In this document: piece by piece, positions 17,880 to 25,938 of the stretch
Layout: each line of letters begins with the position of its first letter
Numbering within the stretch: position 1 is the stretch's first letter
NCBI RefSeq assembly: GCF_017303375.1
Contig: NZ_JAFKOH010000002.1
Location: forward strand, 62,001-126,000
DNA: 64,000 bases
Origin: Bacillus sp. NTK074B
Lineage (GTDB): Bacteria > Bacillota > Bacilli > Bacillales > Bacillaceae_B
Direction: 5' to 3'
The notes under the pieces: model-generated
Told to the model about the DNA's origin: nothing
Seen by the model: only the letters and a program-made list of their open reading frames with translations
Database searches by the model: none
Position numbers and translations under genes: made by a program

Positions 17880-18176
17880 TTATTTTTCTATCTTATTTCC
17901 TTCATAAATCTTTACATCAAGTGGAGCGGCTAAATATTCAGGAGCCCTTCTTACAAATGATGTGAAATGTTCACTTGTATTATGACTCTCAACCGCTGAT
18001 GAGTCCTTCCATACTTCAACCATGGTATAGACGTGATCTCTTTCAGTATCTTTCATTAAATCGTATGAAATATTCCCTGTTTCTGCTCTGGAAGAAGCGA
18101 CTAACGGACGCATTTCTTCTAAAAATGCCTGTTCTTGTATAGGGTTAATTTTAAATTCAGCGTGTATGATAATCAT
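17880..18176 (-). CDS. ABM-family putative quinol monooxygenase
   Basis: A 98-residue antibiotic-biosynthesis-monooxygenase fold protein (YgiN/LsrG-like): MIIIHAEFKINP, then EEMRPLVASSRAETGNISYD and the late HNTSEHFTSF. Such cofactor-free proteins oxidise quinols or other small aromatics. The ATG at 18176 has AGGAG 7 bases upstream. An in-frame ATG at 18191 contains this ribosome binding site and is rejected. It is last in a MarR-nitroreductase-ABM operon, which suggests quinone or electrophile detoxification. Confidence 0.85.
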   Translation of the reverse strand: MIIIHAEFKINPIQEQAFLEEMRPLVASSRAETGNISYDLMKDTERDHVYTMVEVWKDSSAVESHNTSEHFTSFVRRAPEYLAAPLDVKIYEGNKIEK

Positions 18177-18197
18177 ATTGATTCTCCTCATCTATTA

Positions 18198-18833
18198 TTA
18201 TTTCCATTCTGTGATGGATTCAACTGGCAAACGGACTGATTTATAGCCTGCATCTGCCGCTTTCCCGATCGAAATCAGCATAACCGGGTAGTAACGTTCT
18301 TTATCCATGTCATAGGCTTCAGCAATTTGATCTTTTTCGTAACCACCTATCGGATTTGTGTCATATCCGTGAGCACGTGCAGCAAGCATCAGCTGCATCG
18401 ATACCAAACCTGCATCGATGAGGTTCATCTCTTTGAACTGTTCGACCGGCATCGTATCAAGTAATCCTTTAATGGCAGGAAGCTGTCTGTCTCTTACTTC
18501 TGCAGGCATATGCCCCTCTTCGACAGCCTTATTATAGATTTCATCTGCATAGTCCAAGCTGCTCATATCAACAAATACTGCAATAACGGCTGAAGATGTC
18601 TTGACTTGCGTTTGATTGAATTTTGCAAGGGGCAGAAGGGTTTCCTTTCCTTCTTCACTGTCAATGACCACAAATCGCCAAGGCTGCATATTGACGGATG
18701 ACGGGGCAAGGGTTGCCTCTGTTAGGATTTCTGTCATTTCTTCTTTACTGATTTTGACTGACGGGTCATAGTTACGAATGGAACGGCGACCTGTGATAAT
18801 TTCATTAAAGTCATTGATTTTTGTAGTATTCAT
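18198..18833 (-). CDS. Nitroreductase-family FMN oxidoreductase
   Basis: A 211-residue nitroreductase. The FMN-phosphate site is GRRSIRNYDP, and the isoalloxazine region APSSVNMQPWRFVV and the C-terminal ARAHGYDTNPIGGY are typical. It uses NAD(P)H to reduce quinones or nitro compounds by two electrons. It lies between a MarR regulator (27 bp upstream) and an ABM monooxygenase (21 bp downstream). This resembles the MhqR/YodB-type quinone-responsive sets of B. subtilis, where MhqN is also a nitroreductase. Substrate not proven. Confidence 0.9.
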   Translation of the reverse strand: MNTTKINDFNEIITGRRSIRNYDPSVKISKEEMTEILTEATLAPSSVNMQPWRFVVIDSEEGKETLLPLAKFNQTQVKTSSAVIAVFVDMSSLDYADEIYNKAVEEGHMPAEVRDRQLPAIKGLLDTMPVEQFKEMNLIDAGLVSMQLMLAARAHGYDTNPIGGYEKDQIAEAYDMDKERYYPVMLISIGKAADAGYKSVRLPVESITEWK

Positions 18834-18860
18834 GATGCATTCTCCTTCATGTCTAATTTC

Positions 18861-19295
18861 TTAGTATTCAATGTCCTGTACATTGTCTTGGATACGATTT
18901 AACATGCCTGAAAGAATTGATCTTTCTTCTCCTGTAAAAGTCTTGAAGACCTTAGAGATAAAAACCTCTTTCTCTTCCCGGTAAGCTCTAATCCTAAGTC
19001 TTCCTTCTTCTGTCAGGCGAACAAAGGTGAAACGGTTGTCAGCAGGATTTTTACGTCGCGAAACCATTCCTTTTCCTTCAAGCTGTTTTAAATGCCTGGT
19101 AACAGCCGCACTGTCGATATTCACTTCACGTTGAAGGGCAGTCTGACTGATTTCTTCTACTTCAAACAGCCTGTGCAACAGTTCCAAACGGGACTGACTG
19201 ATTCCTGTACAACGCTCAAATTTCGGACTCATTTGCTTATATATATCATTAAGTTGAATGATGATCTTCTCTTCTTCACGACACGAGTTGGACAA
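18861..19295 (-). CDS. MarR-family transcriptional regulator
   Basis: A 144-residue winged-helix repressor. The recognition region is ISQTALQREVNIDSAAVTRHLKQLEGKGMVSR and the wing is RKNPADNRFTFVRLTEEG. The start is TTG 19295, preceded by GGAGGAGG. A conserved-looking Cys (NSCREEE) lies near the N-terminus, but I cannot say it is a redox sensor. It heads the nitroreductase operon and very likely represses its own promoter through the palindrome at 19325-19339. Inducer unknown; quinone or phenolic electrophiles fit the cargo genes. Confidence 0.9.
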   Translation of the reverse strand: MSNSCREEEKIIIQLNDIYKQMSPKFERCTGISQSRLELLHRLFEVEEISQTALQREVNIDSAAVTRHLKQLEGKGMVSRRKNPADNRFTFVRLTEEGRLRIRAYREEKEVFISKVFKTFTGEERSILSGMLNRIQDNVQDIEY

Positions 19296-19324
19296 AGCAT
19301 CCTCCTCCTTTTAGATAATTGAGA

Positions 19325-19376
19325 GGTCAATTGTTGACCCATCAATTAATATAATATATTTAAATATAATAGTCAA
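19325..19376 (-). promoter_or_regulatory. Promoter and palindromic operator of the MarR operon
   Basis: On the minus strand, -35 TTGACT (19371-19376), a 17-base spacer and -10 TATATT (19348-19353). The perfect inverted repeat GGTCAA-ttg-TTGACC at 19325-19339 sits about 10 bases past the -10, at or just after the transcription start. This is a typical site for a repressor. A related half-site, GGTTGAC, overlaps the -35. Confidence 0.75.
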
Positions 19377-19392
19377 CCAAATAGATTTGTGT

Positions 19393-19434
19393 AAAAAAAA
19401 GCCGGCTTAAAGAGATGCGACCCCTTAACCAGCT
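19393..19434 (-). terminator. Terminator of the HAD hydrolase gene
   Basis: A hairpin AAGCTGG-TTAA / TTAAGCCGGCTT is followed by eight T residues on the minus strand. It starts about 9 bases past the stop codon. Confidence 0.8.
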
Positions 19435-19442
19435 TTCTTGAT

Positions 19443-20216
19443 TTATTCTTTTACTTCAGTATATGTAAAAGATAACTCTTTCAATTTCTTAATGATTTCC
19501 CCTTCATAATCATCTATTAGAGGAATATGTTCATCAGCATATCCTGAAAGCCCTTCATGGTATCCGACCATCACAGCATGCTTCGCTTTCTTGAACATAC
19601 TTACGTCATTAGAATCATTTCCAAAGGCAATAAAATCCATTTCAGATACTCCAAATGTTGAAAGAGCACTCCATTTATGTATTTTGGCAGGACTGAGATC
19701 CACTACCTCTTCATTCGTGTGGTTATTCACAACAATATCCAGGGACTTTAAATCTTTTGACAAGTCCTGATAATTAGTTGATGTTAACAGCAATATCTTC
19801 ACAATCCTATTCAATGATTCAACCGGAAGGGACCTGGCAAGATTGGCTGGATCCAAAAAATCCAGGATGGGATGATCGTTAGGACCTGTGTAAGCATAAT
19901 CCCACTCACTATCGATTAAATAAGTCGCTTCATATTGGTCTATAAGTTCATGAATCTTCTCAAGGTCGTTTGGATGAAAGGAATTTGAATGTATGACTTC
20001 TCCTCCCTGATAAAGAAGTGACCCGTTTCCACCTATTAATGGATAAGAATGCAATCTCACATCCAGAACGGGAAGCATATCCCGAATCGGACGGGCGGAG
20101 GCAAAGAATAGTTCATGACCACTTGATTTCAGATCAAGCAAACATTGGACCATTCTTTCTGAAACAGGCTCCCCTTTAAAACAAATCGTTCCGTCTAAGT
20201 CAAACACAAATTTCAT
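19443..20216 (-). CDS. Cof-type HAD-superfamily hydrolase
   Basis: A 257-residue haloacid-dehalogenase hydrolase with a type II cap. The nucleophile motif is FDLDGT at residues 4-9, motif II lies in ELFFASAR, motif III is the lysine in LSPAKIHKW, and motif IV is FGNDSND. Cof-type members dephosphorylate sugar phosphates, FMN or other small phosphoesters. The ATG at 20216 has GAGG 9 bases upstream; the longer frame from GTG 20225 starts inside that spacing. It is monocistronic with its own terminator. Confidence 0.9.
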   Translation of the reverse strand: MKFVFDLDGTICFKGEPVSERMVQCLLDLKSSGHELFFASARPIRDMLPVLDVRLHSYPLIGGNGSLLYQGGEVIHSNSFHPNDLEKIHELIDQYEATYLIDSEWDYAYTGPNDHPILDFLDPANLARSLPVESLNRIVKILLLTSTNYQDLSKDLKSLDIVVNNHTNEEVVDLSPAKIHKWSALSTFGVSEMDFIAFGNDSNDVSMFKKAKHAVMVGYHEGLSGYADEHIPLIDDYEGEIIKKLKELSFTYTEVKE

Positions 20217-20293
20217 GATGCACACCCTCTCTCAATATGTATGATTTTACCACATGAAAGAGAATGTAGTCACCCTTTTTCAACAGCTAAGAG

Positions 20294-20623
20294 CTACTCC
20301 TTCGGCAAGTCCAGCGCTTGATAGGCAGACTGATATTTCCCACCTTCTGCGACTTCTGAATGGTAAAGAGCTTTAAGGGCAAACGTTCTCTCTAAATTCA
20401 TTTCTTCCATCAATACTTTCAGTCGTGTCTGCAACTCTTTATTATCCCTTACCAATAGTTTCATTTGCGATTTCATATATCTCATATTGAGTATTTCCCC
20501 ATTTCTATTTGAACAATTCATCAAGTATACCACCGATGACCCCTGTTCTAAAGTGATTTCTTTCTGGAAGGCCTGTTCACATTCATTTGTTAAGAAAGTA
20601 TTGACCAAAGAATTTTTATACAT
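20294..20623 (-). CDS. Hypothetical protein, 109 residues
   Basis: Not recognised. The C-terminal half is predicted helical or coiled-coil (KSQMKLLVRDNKELQTRL, then VLMEEMNLERTFALKAL) and is charged. No membrane segment or signal peptide. The ribosome binding site before the ATG at 20623 is poor. An internal ATG at the MRYMKSQMK segment is a possible alternative start. It stands between a HAD hydrolase and a broken DinB gene, so it could be a remnant. Confidence 0.4.
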   Translation of the reverse strand: MYKNSLVNTFLTNECEQAFQKEITLEQGSSVVYLMNCSNRNGEILNMRYMKSQMKLLVRDNKELQTRLKVLMEEMNLERTFALKALYHSEVAEGGKYQSAYQALDLPKE

Positions 20624-20679
20624 ACGCTACTTTAATTCACTGGTTAACAAAACGACCATTTTTGAATCAAAGGATCATT

Positions 20680-21141
20680 TCATCTGAAAATAAAATCACT
20701 GGACACTGGTTTTTTCCCGATCTCCCTTGCCCATACGGATAGTTGACCAATATGATGGATTTCATGGGTCACTACATGTTGCAAAACCTTTTTGAATGTA
20801 AGACTGTAAGTCCTGCCAGATTTTGTTGACATATTGAATTCTTTCTTGTCGTAGGCAGGGGTCCATAAGGAGAGAAATTGTTCAGATTGTTGCCGGGTAT
20901 TTTCTGAAAAACAAATGACTTACTCTAATGTGGTAATCGTATGGTTGTTCTTCATCGGCGGAGGATTTCCTTGCAGCTGATTCATCCAGATCCGTTCACA
21001 ATCCGCAACATGATAAAGGTTCTTTAGGAAGCTTCCCATTCCCCCTGTACGCTCTTTCAGAAGTTCTTCATTTTCAATTTCCCTGCACCATTCAAACCAG
21101 TCTTTCCTTACTTCCCAGTTATAAGAAAAAAAGTCTATCAT
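20680..21141 (-). pseudogene. DinB/YfiT-family gene with an internal stop
   Basis: One open frame from ATG 21141 to TGA 20680 encodes a 152-residue DinB-family protein interrupted only by a TAA at 20920-20922. The N-terminal part has the LKNLYHVADCERIWMNQL helix with a metal-binding His. The part after the stop has VLQHVVTHEIHHIGQLS with the other two histidines. Intact DinB proteins are about 150-160 residues, so the gene is full length but broken by a single nonsense codon. DinB proteins are metal-dependent, often thiol S-transferase-like. Confidence 0.85.
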
Positions 21142-21178
21142 TCTCTCATCTATCCTTTCATTATGTCATTTAAAACCG

Positions 21179-21463
21179 CTATTCCATGAAGTATCCAACC
21201 ACCATGATCCTCAGCCCGTTCAAAGCAAAGAATATCCCATAAATCAGCATGACCATCCCCGTCCCAAAACCATATGGATCAAATGGGCTTAAGGAGAAAC
21301 CAGTCACAAGCATGATCAAGGGACTGAGAAGAAAACATGCAATCCCCGACCATATCCGCTTCTTTTTACTACTTCCTGAAACCTTCACGACTATAAGATT
21401 GGTGAATGCCAAAACCGTCACAATCATCAATAACAAAACAAAGAGGATGCACCACTCACTCAT
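21179..21463 (-). CDS. Small membrane protein, 94 residues
   Basis: Not recognised as a named family. Three hydrophobic helices: WCILFVLLLMIVTVLAFTN, then IACFLLSPLIMLVTGF and GMVMLIYGIFFALNGL. I start at ATG 21463 (MSEWCILF), 7 bases from GGAGG. The in-frame GTG 21484 and ATG 21469 overlap this site. It follows a 150-residue membrane protein by 20 bases, and a third one lies upstream, so the three probably form one operon of unknown role. Confidence 0.6.
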   Translation of the reverse strand: MSEWCILFVLLLMIVTVLAFTNLIVVKVSGSSKKKRIWSGIACFLLSPLIMLVTGFSLSPFDPYGFGTGMVMLIYGIFFALNGLRIMVVGYFME

Positions 21464-21483
21464 CCCCATTCCTCCCCCTCTCA

Positions 21484-21936
21484 CTAACTATAGGCAATCC
21501 AAAAAGAAAGTCCCCAACTCAATACGAGGAACAAGAGACTGGCAATGAAGTAGGGACTTTTACCCGTAGAGCTTGCGGATTCATATTCATATTTGAACTG
21601 ATTATTCGTGATAAATTTAGCAAAGGTCCCTGCCTGATTGAATTGTGCCCTTTTGGAGATGTTTGTCACCCATCCAAGTGCAAAGAAACAGAGGCTTGAG
21701 ATGAAGGCCGTATCCAACAAACTCCAACTTTTCAATGAGCTGACCATTATCGTAGAACTCAACATCAATGTAAACAGAATCAATACGACTGTAAGGAATA
21801 AGAATCTAGGAGGTATGACCCTTTCTAATTGTTTACTGAATTGGTCGATGAAAAAAGCTATCAGCGTCCCGATGATCAGGATGATGATCGTCAGGAAAAC
21901 GTTAAAATAGTAATACAAGTATAATCCTCCATTCAT
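21484..21936 (-). CDS. Membrane protein, 150 residues
   Basis: Not recognised. Four hydrophobic stretches, with a charged cytoplasmic loop after the first (DQFSKQLERVIPPR) and another of about 40 residues before the last (ISKRAQFNQAGTFAKFI). No signal peptide cleavage site or known catalytic motif. It sits between two other small membrane protein genes in the same direction, 24 bp after the 121-residue protein and 20 bp before the 94-residue one. Confidence 0.6.
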   Translation of the reverse strand: MNGGLYLYYYFNVFLTIIILIIGTLIAFFIDQFSKQLERVIPPRFLFLTVVLILFTLMLSSTIMVSSLKSWSLLDTAFISSLCFFALGWVTNISKRAQFNQAGTFAKFITNNQFKYEYESASSTGKSPYFIASLLFLVLSWGLSFWIAYS

Positions 21937-21960
21937 TAATACCTCTATATATCTGAGTCT

Positions 21961-22326
21961 CTAAAATGTAAGGAAGAAAAAGATAACATCCATGATTCCC
22001 AAACACAATAGAGTGATGAGTAAAGACGTTTTCTTCCAATATCTTTTAAAGTACAAAAATAGCAAAGTGAAATATAAGAATCCCATAGTGAACAGGAATA
22101 TAAAGTATTCTCTCATCAATTTCCCATCAGCAAGAATGCCCTTAACATAAACCCATTGCAACTGTTCGTTGACATCCAGTGGGACCGTGAAAAACATCAG
22201 TCCGAATCCTATCATCATAAACGCTCCTAGTAAATTGAGGAGGGAATACATACTCAACTGCTTTTTTGGATGATGAACTATAATCGGTTCACCATCAACA
22301 TCGCTCCTGTCAACTCTTACTCCCAT
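21961..22326 (-). CDS. Membrane protein, 121 residues
   Basis: Not recognised. The N-terminus is polar (MGVRVDRSDVDGEPIIVHHP), followed by three hydrophobic helices, ending in LGIMDVIFFFLTF. The start ATG has the site AAAGGA 7 bases upstream, but that site lies in the 3' arm of a 19-bp hairpin ending the preceding transcript (22335-22382). Its translation could therefore depend on which RNA it is read from. First gene of a likely three-gene membrane-protein operon. Confidence 0.6.
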   Translation of the reverse strand: MGVRVDRSDVDGEPIIVHHPKKQLSMYSLLNLLGAFMMIGFGLMFFTVPLDVNEQLQWVYVKGILADGKLMREYFIFLFTMGFLYFTLLFLYFKRYWKKTSLLITLLCLGIMDVIFFFLTF

Positions 22327-22334
22327 TAAAAAAT

Positions 22335-22382
22335 CCTTTCTGCCTGTTCTTTCCTACTACTACGAAAGAACAGACAGAAAGG
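22335..22382 (-). terminator. 19-bp terminator hairpin holding the next gene's ribosome binding site
   Basis: The arms CCTTTCTGTCTGTTCTTTC and GAAAGAACAGGCAGAAAGG pair fully (one G-U) around a 10-base loop, followed by ATTTTTT on the minus strand. It lies 22 bp past the stop of the FAD protein gene, so it is a terminator. The 3' arm also contains AGAAAGGA, the only ribosome binding site for the gene starting at 22326. Read-through message would have that site paired. Confidence 0.75.
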
Positions 22383-22403
22383 TTTCAAATAATTCTAAAT
22401 TTA

Positions 22404-23768
22404 TCAATTATTGGCAATGTCTTTACCCAGATATCTGCCTAAATATATACCACTCGCAGCTGCCTGAGATAAAGAATGTGTCTCTCCAGAGCAATCACCA
22501 ATCAAAAACAAATCAGGTACTTCAGTCTCAAAGTTTCGATCCGTTTGTAATTTAGGCTCATAGAATTTCGCATCCAAGCCGTATAGGAGTGTATCAGGAT
22601 GCACTTTCTCTCCTATCAGCTCTTCCAAGCAAGCCAGAAACTCAAGGAGTGCATTCCCATATTGATCAGGCACCTCTTCCCATATACTCCCGACTCCCCC
22701 ATCGAGGGACGGATTTATAAGATTTCCTTCCAAAGAAGTTGTCCTTCTATGTAATTGGAAATCTTCCAGCCTTTGAACGACAATCCGCCCCCGCCTTTGA
22801 TTGATGCCGCTAATAATCTCAGATGCATAATCCATGGCTTCATCATGGCCGGAAAAGTGTCGAGGCACGAACAAGCTGAAATTTAAATTCGCACTCGGGC
22901 TCTCTTTTTCACGTTCATTTTGTCCATCCGGCATTACCATCCCATGTTGATGTTTACGGATGATCCTCCCACGGGGATTCATACAATACGTGGTTGCACT
23001 AAAGGTGTCCCTTTCAATCTTCAGCTTCGTTTCAAACGTATCCTGCAATATTTTCTGTAGCTGATCCCCTTTCATCTCTACACGTATCCCTAGATCCAAA
23101 CGGGTTCCCCCCGGATGAAGCCCTAGAGATGCGGCTTGTTTTTTCAGCCACGAGCTGCCGCTCATCCCGGTTCCAATTACTACTTTTCCAGTGGTGAAAT
23201 CACCTTTATCAGTTTCAATGCGAAATCCTGGATCTTGGATTGAAATCCTCTCAATGATCGTTTCGAAATGGAAATTGACCCTGGTTTTCAGAAATTCATA
23301 CATCTTTTGGAACACTTGATTTGCCAATGCTGTCCCCAGGTGTCGAACCTCCGTTGATAATGCATGTAGTCCAGCAAGTGCCGCCCTGTTTGAAAGCTCC
23401 TCATTTTTTGTACTGTAAACAGGTCTGATGGCGCCGCCAAACTCACAGAGGATCTCGTCCACTTCCTGCATCAAGTCAAGTGTGTGCTGTTTTCCAATCT
23501 TCCTGCCAAGCTCTCCTCCGAAATCATTCGTATAATTGAACTTTCCTTCTGATTTACCCAGGCCGGCAAAACCGATATATTTACTGCATAGGCCGACACA
23601 CGTGCACTCTCCACCGGTATCCAATCCACAAATCCGCTCACTCAGTGCCTTGCCAACATCGACCATATGGATGGTGAGATGTTCATTTTGTTTCATCAAT
23701 GTGTAAGCGAGAAACACACTGCTCACACCTGCTCCTATGATGGTGATGTCGTGATGATTTGACTCCAT
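22404..23768 (-). CDS. FAD-dependent dehydrogenase (COG2509-like)
   Basis: A 454-residue flavoprotein. The N-terminal dinucleotide-binding site is DITIIGAGVSSVFLAYTL, followed by a Cys-rich segment (GLDTGGECTCVGLCSK) and YIGFAGLGKSEGKFNY, as in the uncharacterised FAD-dependent dehydrogenase group. The second FAD motif near the C-terminus is LFLIGDCSGETHSLSQAAASG. Reaction unknown. The ATG at 23768 follows GAGGGGAG by 5 bases. The frame is open upstream to 23828, but that part overlaps the preceding DUF2785 frame. It lies 13 bp after the broken DUF2785 gene. Confidence 0.8.
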   Translation of the reverse strand: MESNHHDITIIGAGVSSVFLAYTLMKQNEHLTIHMVDVGKALSERICGLDTGGECTCVGLCSKYIGFAGLGKSEGKFNYTNDFGGELGRKIGKQHTLDLMQEVDEILCEFGGAIRPVYSTKNEELSNRAALAGLHALSTEVRHLGTALANQVFQKMYEFLKTRVNFHFETIIERISIQDPGFRIETDKGDFTTGKVVIGTGMSGSSWLKKQAASLGLHPGGTRLDLGIRVEMKGDQLQKILQDTFETKLKIERDTFSATTYCMNPRGRIIRKHQHGMVMPDGQNEREKESPSANLNFSLFVPRHFSGHDEAMDYASEIISGINQRRGRIVVQRLEDFQLHRRTTSLEGNLINPSLDGGVGSIWEEVPDQYGNALLEFLACLEELIGEKVHPDTLLYGLDAKFYEPKLQTDRNFETEVPDLFLIGDCSGETHSLSQAAASGIYLGRYLGKDIANN

Positions 23769-23781
23769 GTCGTCTCCCCTC

Positions 23782-24639
23782 TCAGTTGAATTCGTGCCTG
23801 TGCCACTTTTGAAGCACTGAATCAACAAGGTCTCTTGATTTGCTTCCAGAACCTTTCCATTTCAGTCGGAAATAACAGGTCTGCATGAATTGTTTGACAT
23901 TCATTTGCTCTCTGTAAAACGATAGGGAATATCCATTATCCTTATAACGTTTGTTTACAGAACTGGAAATCTCCATCACCCATGAGTGCAGCTCTTCATC
24001 AGTCAATCCTTTATCGATCAGCGCTTCAATGGCATAACATAAGCGGCCATCCTCATTATCCATATAAGCTGCGTCTTTGAACATGCATACTTTGACCACC
24101 TTAAGGCTTCTCTGATGAAGCTCTTGTGGAAAATGTGGGTGGTTGATGACTTCCGTTAAATAGTCGGCTCAGTGTGCAATGCTGTGTGCCCACCCTTTCC
24201 TTTCCACATAACCCCGGGTATCGACTTCTGCCTCCAAATAGTGAAAACAGGCTTCGGTTGCTTCCTGGATTTTTTCGTAGGGTAAATATGGCCTTTCACG
24301 GTCCTTATCCAAAAGTAATGCCAAAACCAATGATGAAAATGAACGAGTAAAAACCGAATCATCTTCCACTTTTCCAATTCCATAAAACAAATGAGTTTCG
24401 TCAATACAACGATCAAACAAGAATATCATTTGCTCATCTGAAAGATGGTTTCCTTCCATCAGTCTATAGAAACTCGTATAAATCAGCGTATACCTTAAGT
24501 CTCCATTAATGGAACCAATGTGGTGGAGCATTTCATTTAATAATTCATCCATGTGCGTTTCTTTAATGGATTCTAAACGTGTGAAATCAATCGTTCTCAA
24601 TTTCATTGCCAACCGTTCTTCCGTGATCATATCCTTCAT
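23782..24639 (-). pseudogene. DUF2785 gene with an internal TGA
   Basis: Two frames, 24169-24639 and 23782-24099, are one continuous DUF2785 frame interrupted by TGA at 24169-24171. Before the stop are LLNEMLHHIGSINGDLRY, then DSVFTRSFSSLVLALLLDKD and RGYVERKGWAHSIAH. After it come ADYLTEVINHPHF and a C-terminal part ending in HRHEFN. The joined length (about 285) matches the family. A single nonsense codon in the conserved GWAHSIAH-ADxL region therefore breaks the gene. Function of DUF2785 is unknown. Confidence 0.85.
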
Positions 24640-24684
24640 CCCCCTGCTATCATTCTATTTCTATCCTACCATAAAATACTTTCT

Positions 24685-24698
24685 GAGGTCCGTCCCTC
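24685..24698. repeat. Single copy of the GAGGTCCGTCCCTC element
   Basis: GAGGTCCGTCCCTC lies directly against the stop codon of the MFS gene. It is the same 13-15 bp unit found near 33.3, 50.7, 57.7 and 61.6 kb. Confidence 0.8.
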
Positions 24699-25924
24699 TA
24701 TTTATCAATTAAACTATGATGTAAATACGGAATCGAGGCCAGGGTGGAGATGGCACCTGCCAGAATGATTGTATGGTGTGTCCCAATGGATTCTGCCAAT
24801 AATCCCGCCAGGAATGCTGCAAGGGGCATGAAGACCCACGTCATGAGTCGACAAGTGGCCTGTACCCTTCCCAATAAATGATCCGGTGTCAACGTTTGTC
24901 GGATGGTAACAATGCACGGGCTCATCATTGAAGCGCAGAAAGTCCCTACTGCATTCATGATGACAAGGCCTGGAAAAGTTTCCATCCAGCCGAAACAAAG
25001 GATCGAAAGTCCCCCGATCACGGAAGACGTAAATAAAATGGTGCGATAAGAGAACCGCTTCCGGAACAGGCTAGACGACATCGCACCCAATATGGCACCT
25101 ACTCCTCCCATTGATAACAACCACCCTATCAAAACCGTCTCCAATTGGATGGAATCTTTAAGATGAAACACCAATAACGTAAGGAATAAAGTAGTTCCAA
25201 ACACAGAAGTGACCATGGCAAGGTTGGTATATAAGATTGGTTTAGTCTTTACGACGTATATAAATCCTTCCCTTATTCCCCCCCAAATTGAATTATCTGA
25301 AAACTCTTTCTCCTTCACCTTCATCCGTAGACTCGCAACGGCAAGAAAAGACAACAGAAAGCTGAAGCTATTGACAAGTAAGGCGTACCCTGGGTTAAAG
25401 AAGGAGATAATCATTCCTCCCAATCCCGGTGCGATAAACACGGCTAAATTGAATATCCCTGAATTCAATGAATTCACAACCTGAAGGTCTTCTCCCCTGA
25501 CAAGACCCGGTATCGTGGCAAATTGAGATGTATTATAAATTTGACTCAATAGACCAATCCCAAACACCGCAGGATAGATCATCCACATTTCAAGAATTCC
25601 CAGTATGAAGAGAACCCCGATCACGCCGACAAGTAAGCATCGCCCCACATCACATATCAGGAGCAAGTGCTTACGGTTGAAACGATCTGACAGGATCCCG
25701 GCGAATGGCTGCAGTAAAATCGGAAGCCGCTCAAGAGCGGCCACAACTCCCATGGTTACAGGTGACCCAGTGATGCTTAATACCATCAAAGGAATGGCGA
25801 TTAAATAGATCTGGTCCCCGAAAAACGAAATCAAATTTCCTCCCATGAATCTGAAAACGGAATAGTTCTTCTTTAAAGGCGGAAGTTCATTCATTTGATT
25901 GATGCTGACCGATGGTTCTCCCAA
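24698..25924 (-). CDS. Major facilitator superfamily exporter
   Basis: A 408-residue, 12-helix MFS protein of the group containing macrolide and other drug exporters. It has the family motif GILSDRFNRKHLLLICD between helices 2 and 3 and repeated long hydrophobic helices to the end. The start is TTG 25924, with AAGGGG 10 bases upstream. It follows a winged-helix regulator gene by 14 bp, so the two are one unit and the regulator may sense the exported compound. Substrate unknown. Confidence 0.88.
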   Translation of the reverse strand: MGEPSVSINQMNELPPLKKNYSVFRFMGGNLISFFGDQIYLIAIPLMVLSITGSPVTMGVVAALERLPILLQPFAGILSDRFNRKHLLLICDVGRCLLVGVIGVLFILGILEMWMIYPAVFGIGLLSQIYNTSQFATIPGLVRGEDLQVVNSLNSGIFNLAVFIAPGLGGMIISFFNPGYALLVNSFSFLLSFLAVASLRMKVKEKEFSDNSIWGGIREGFIYVVKTKPILYTNLAMVTSVFGTTLFLTLLVFHLKDSIQLETVLIGWLLSMGGVGAILGAMSSSLFRKRFSYRTILFTSSVIGGLSILCFGWMETFPGLVIMNAVGTFCASMMSPCIVTIRQTLTPDHLLGRVQATCRLMTWVFMPLAAFLAGLLAESIGTHHTIILAGAISTLASIPYLHHSLIDK

Positions 25925-25938
25925 ATTCTTTCATCCCC

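Noticed and set aside
24169-24171. TGA as selenocysteine in the DUF2785 gene
   Set aside because: The family is not known as a redox or selenoprotein family, no SECIS-like hairpin follows, and the nearby DinB gene is broken by TAA, so decay is simpler.
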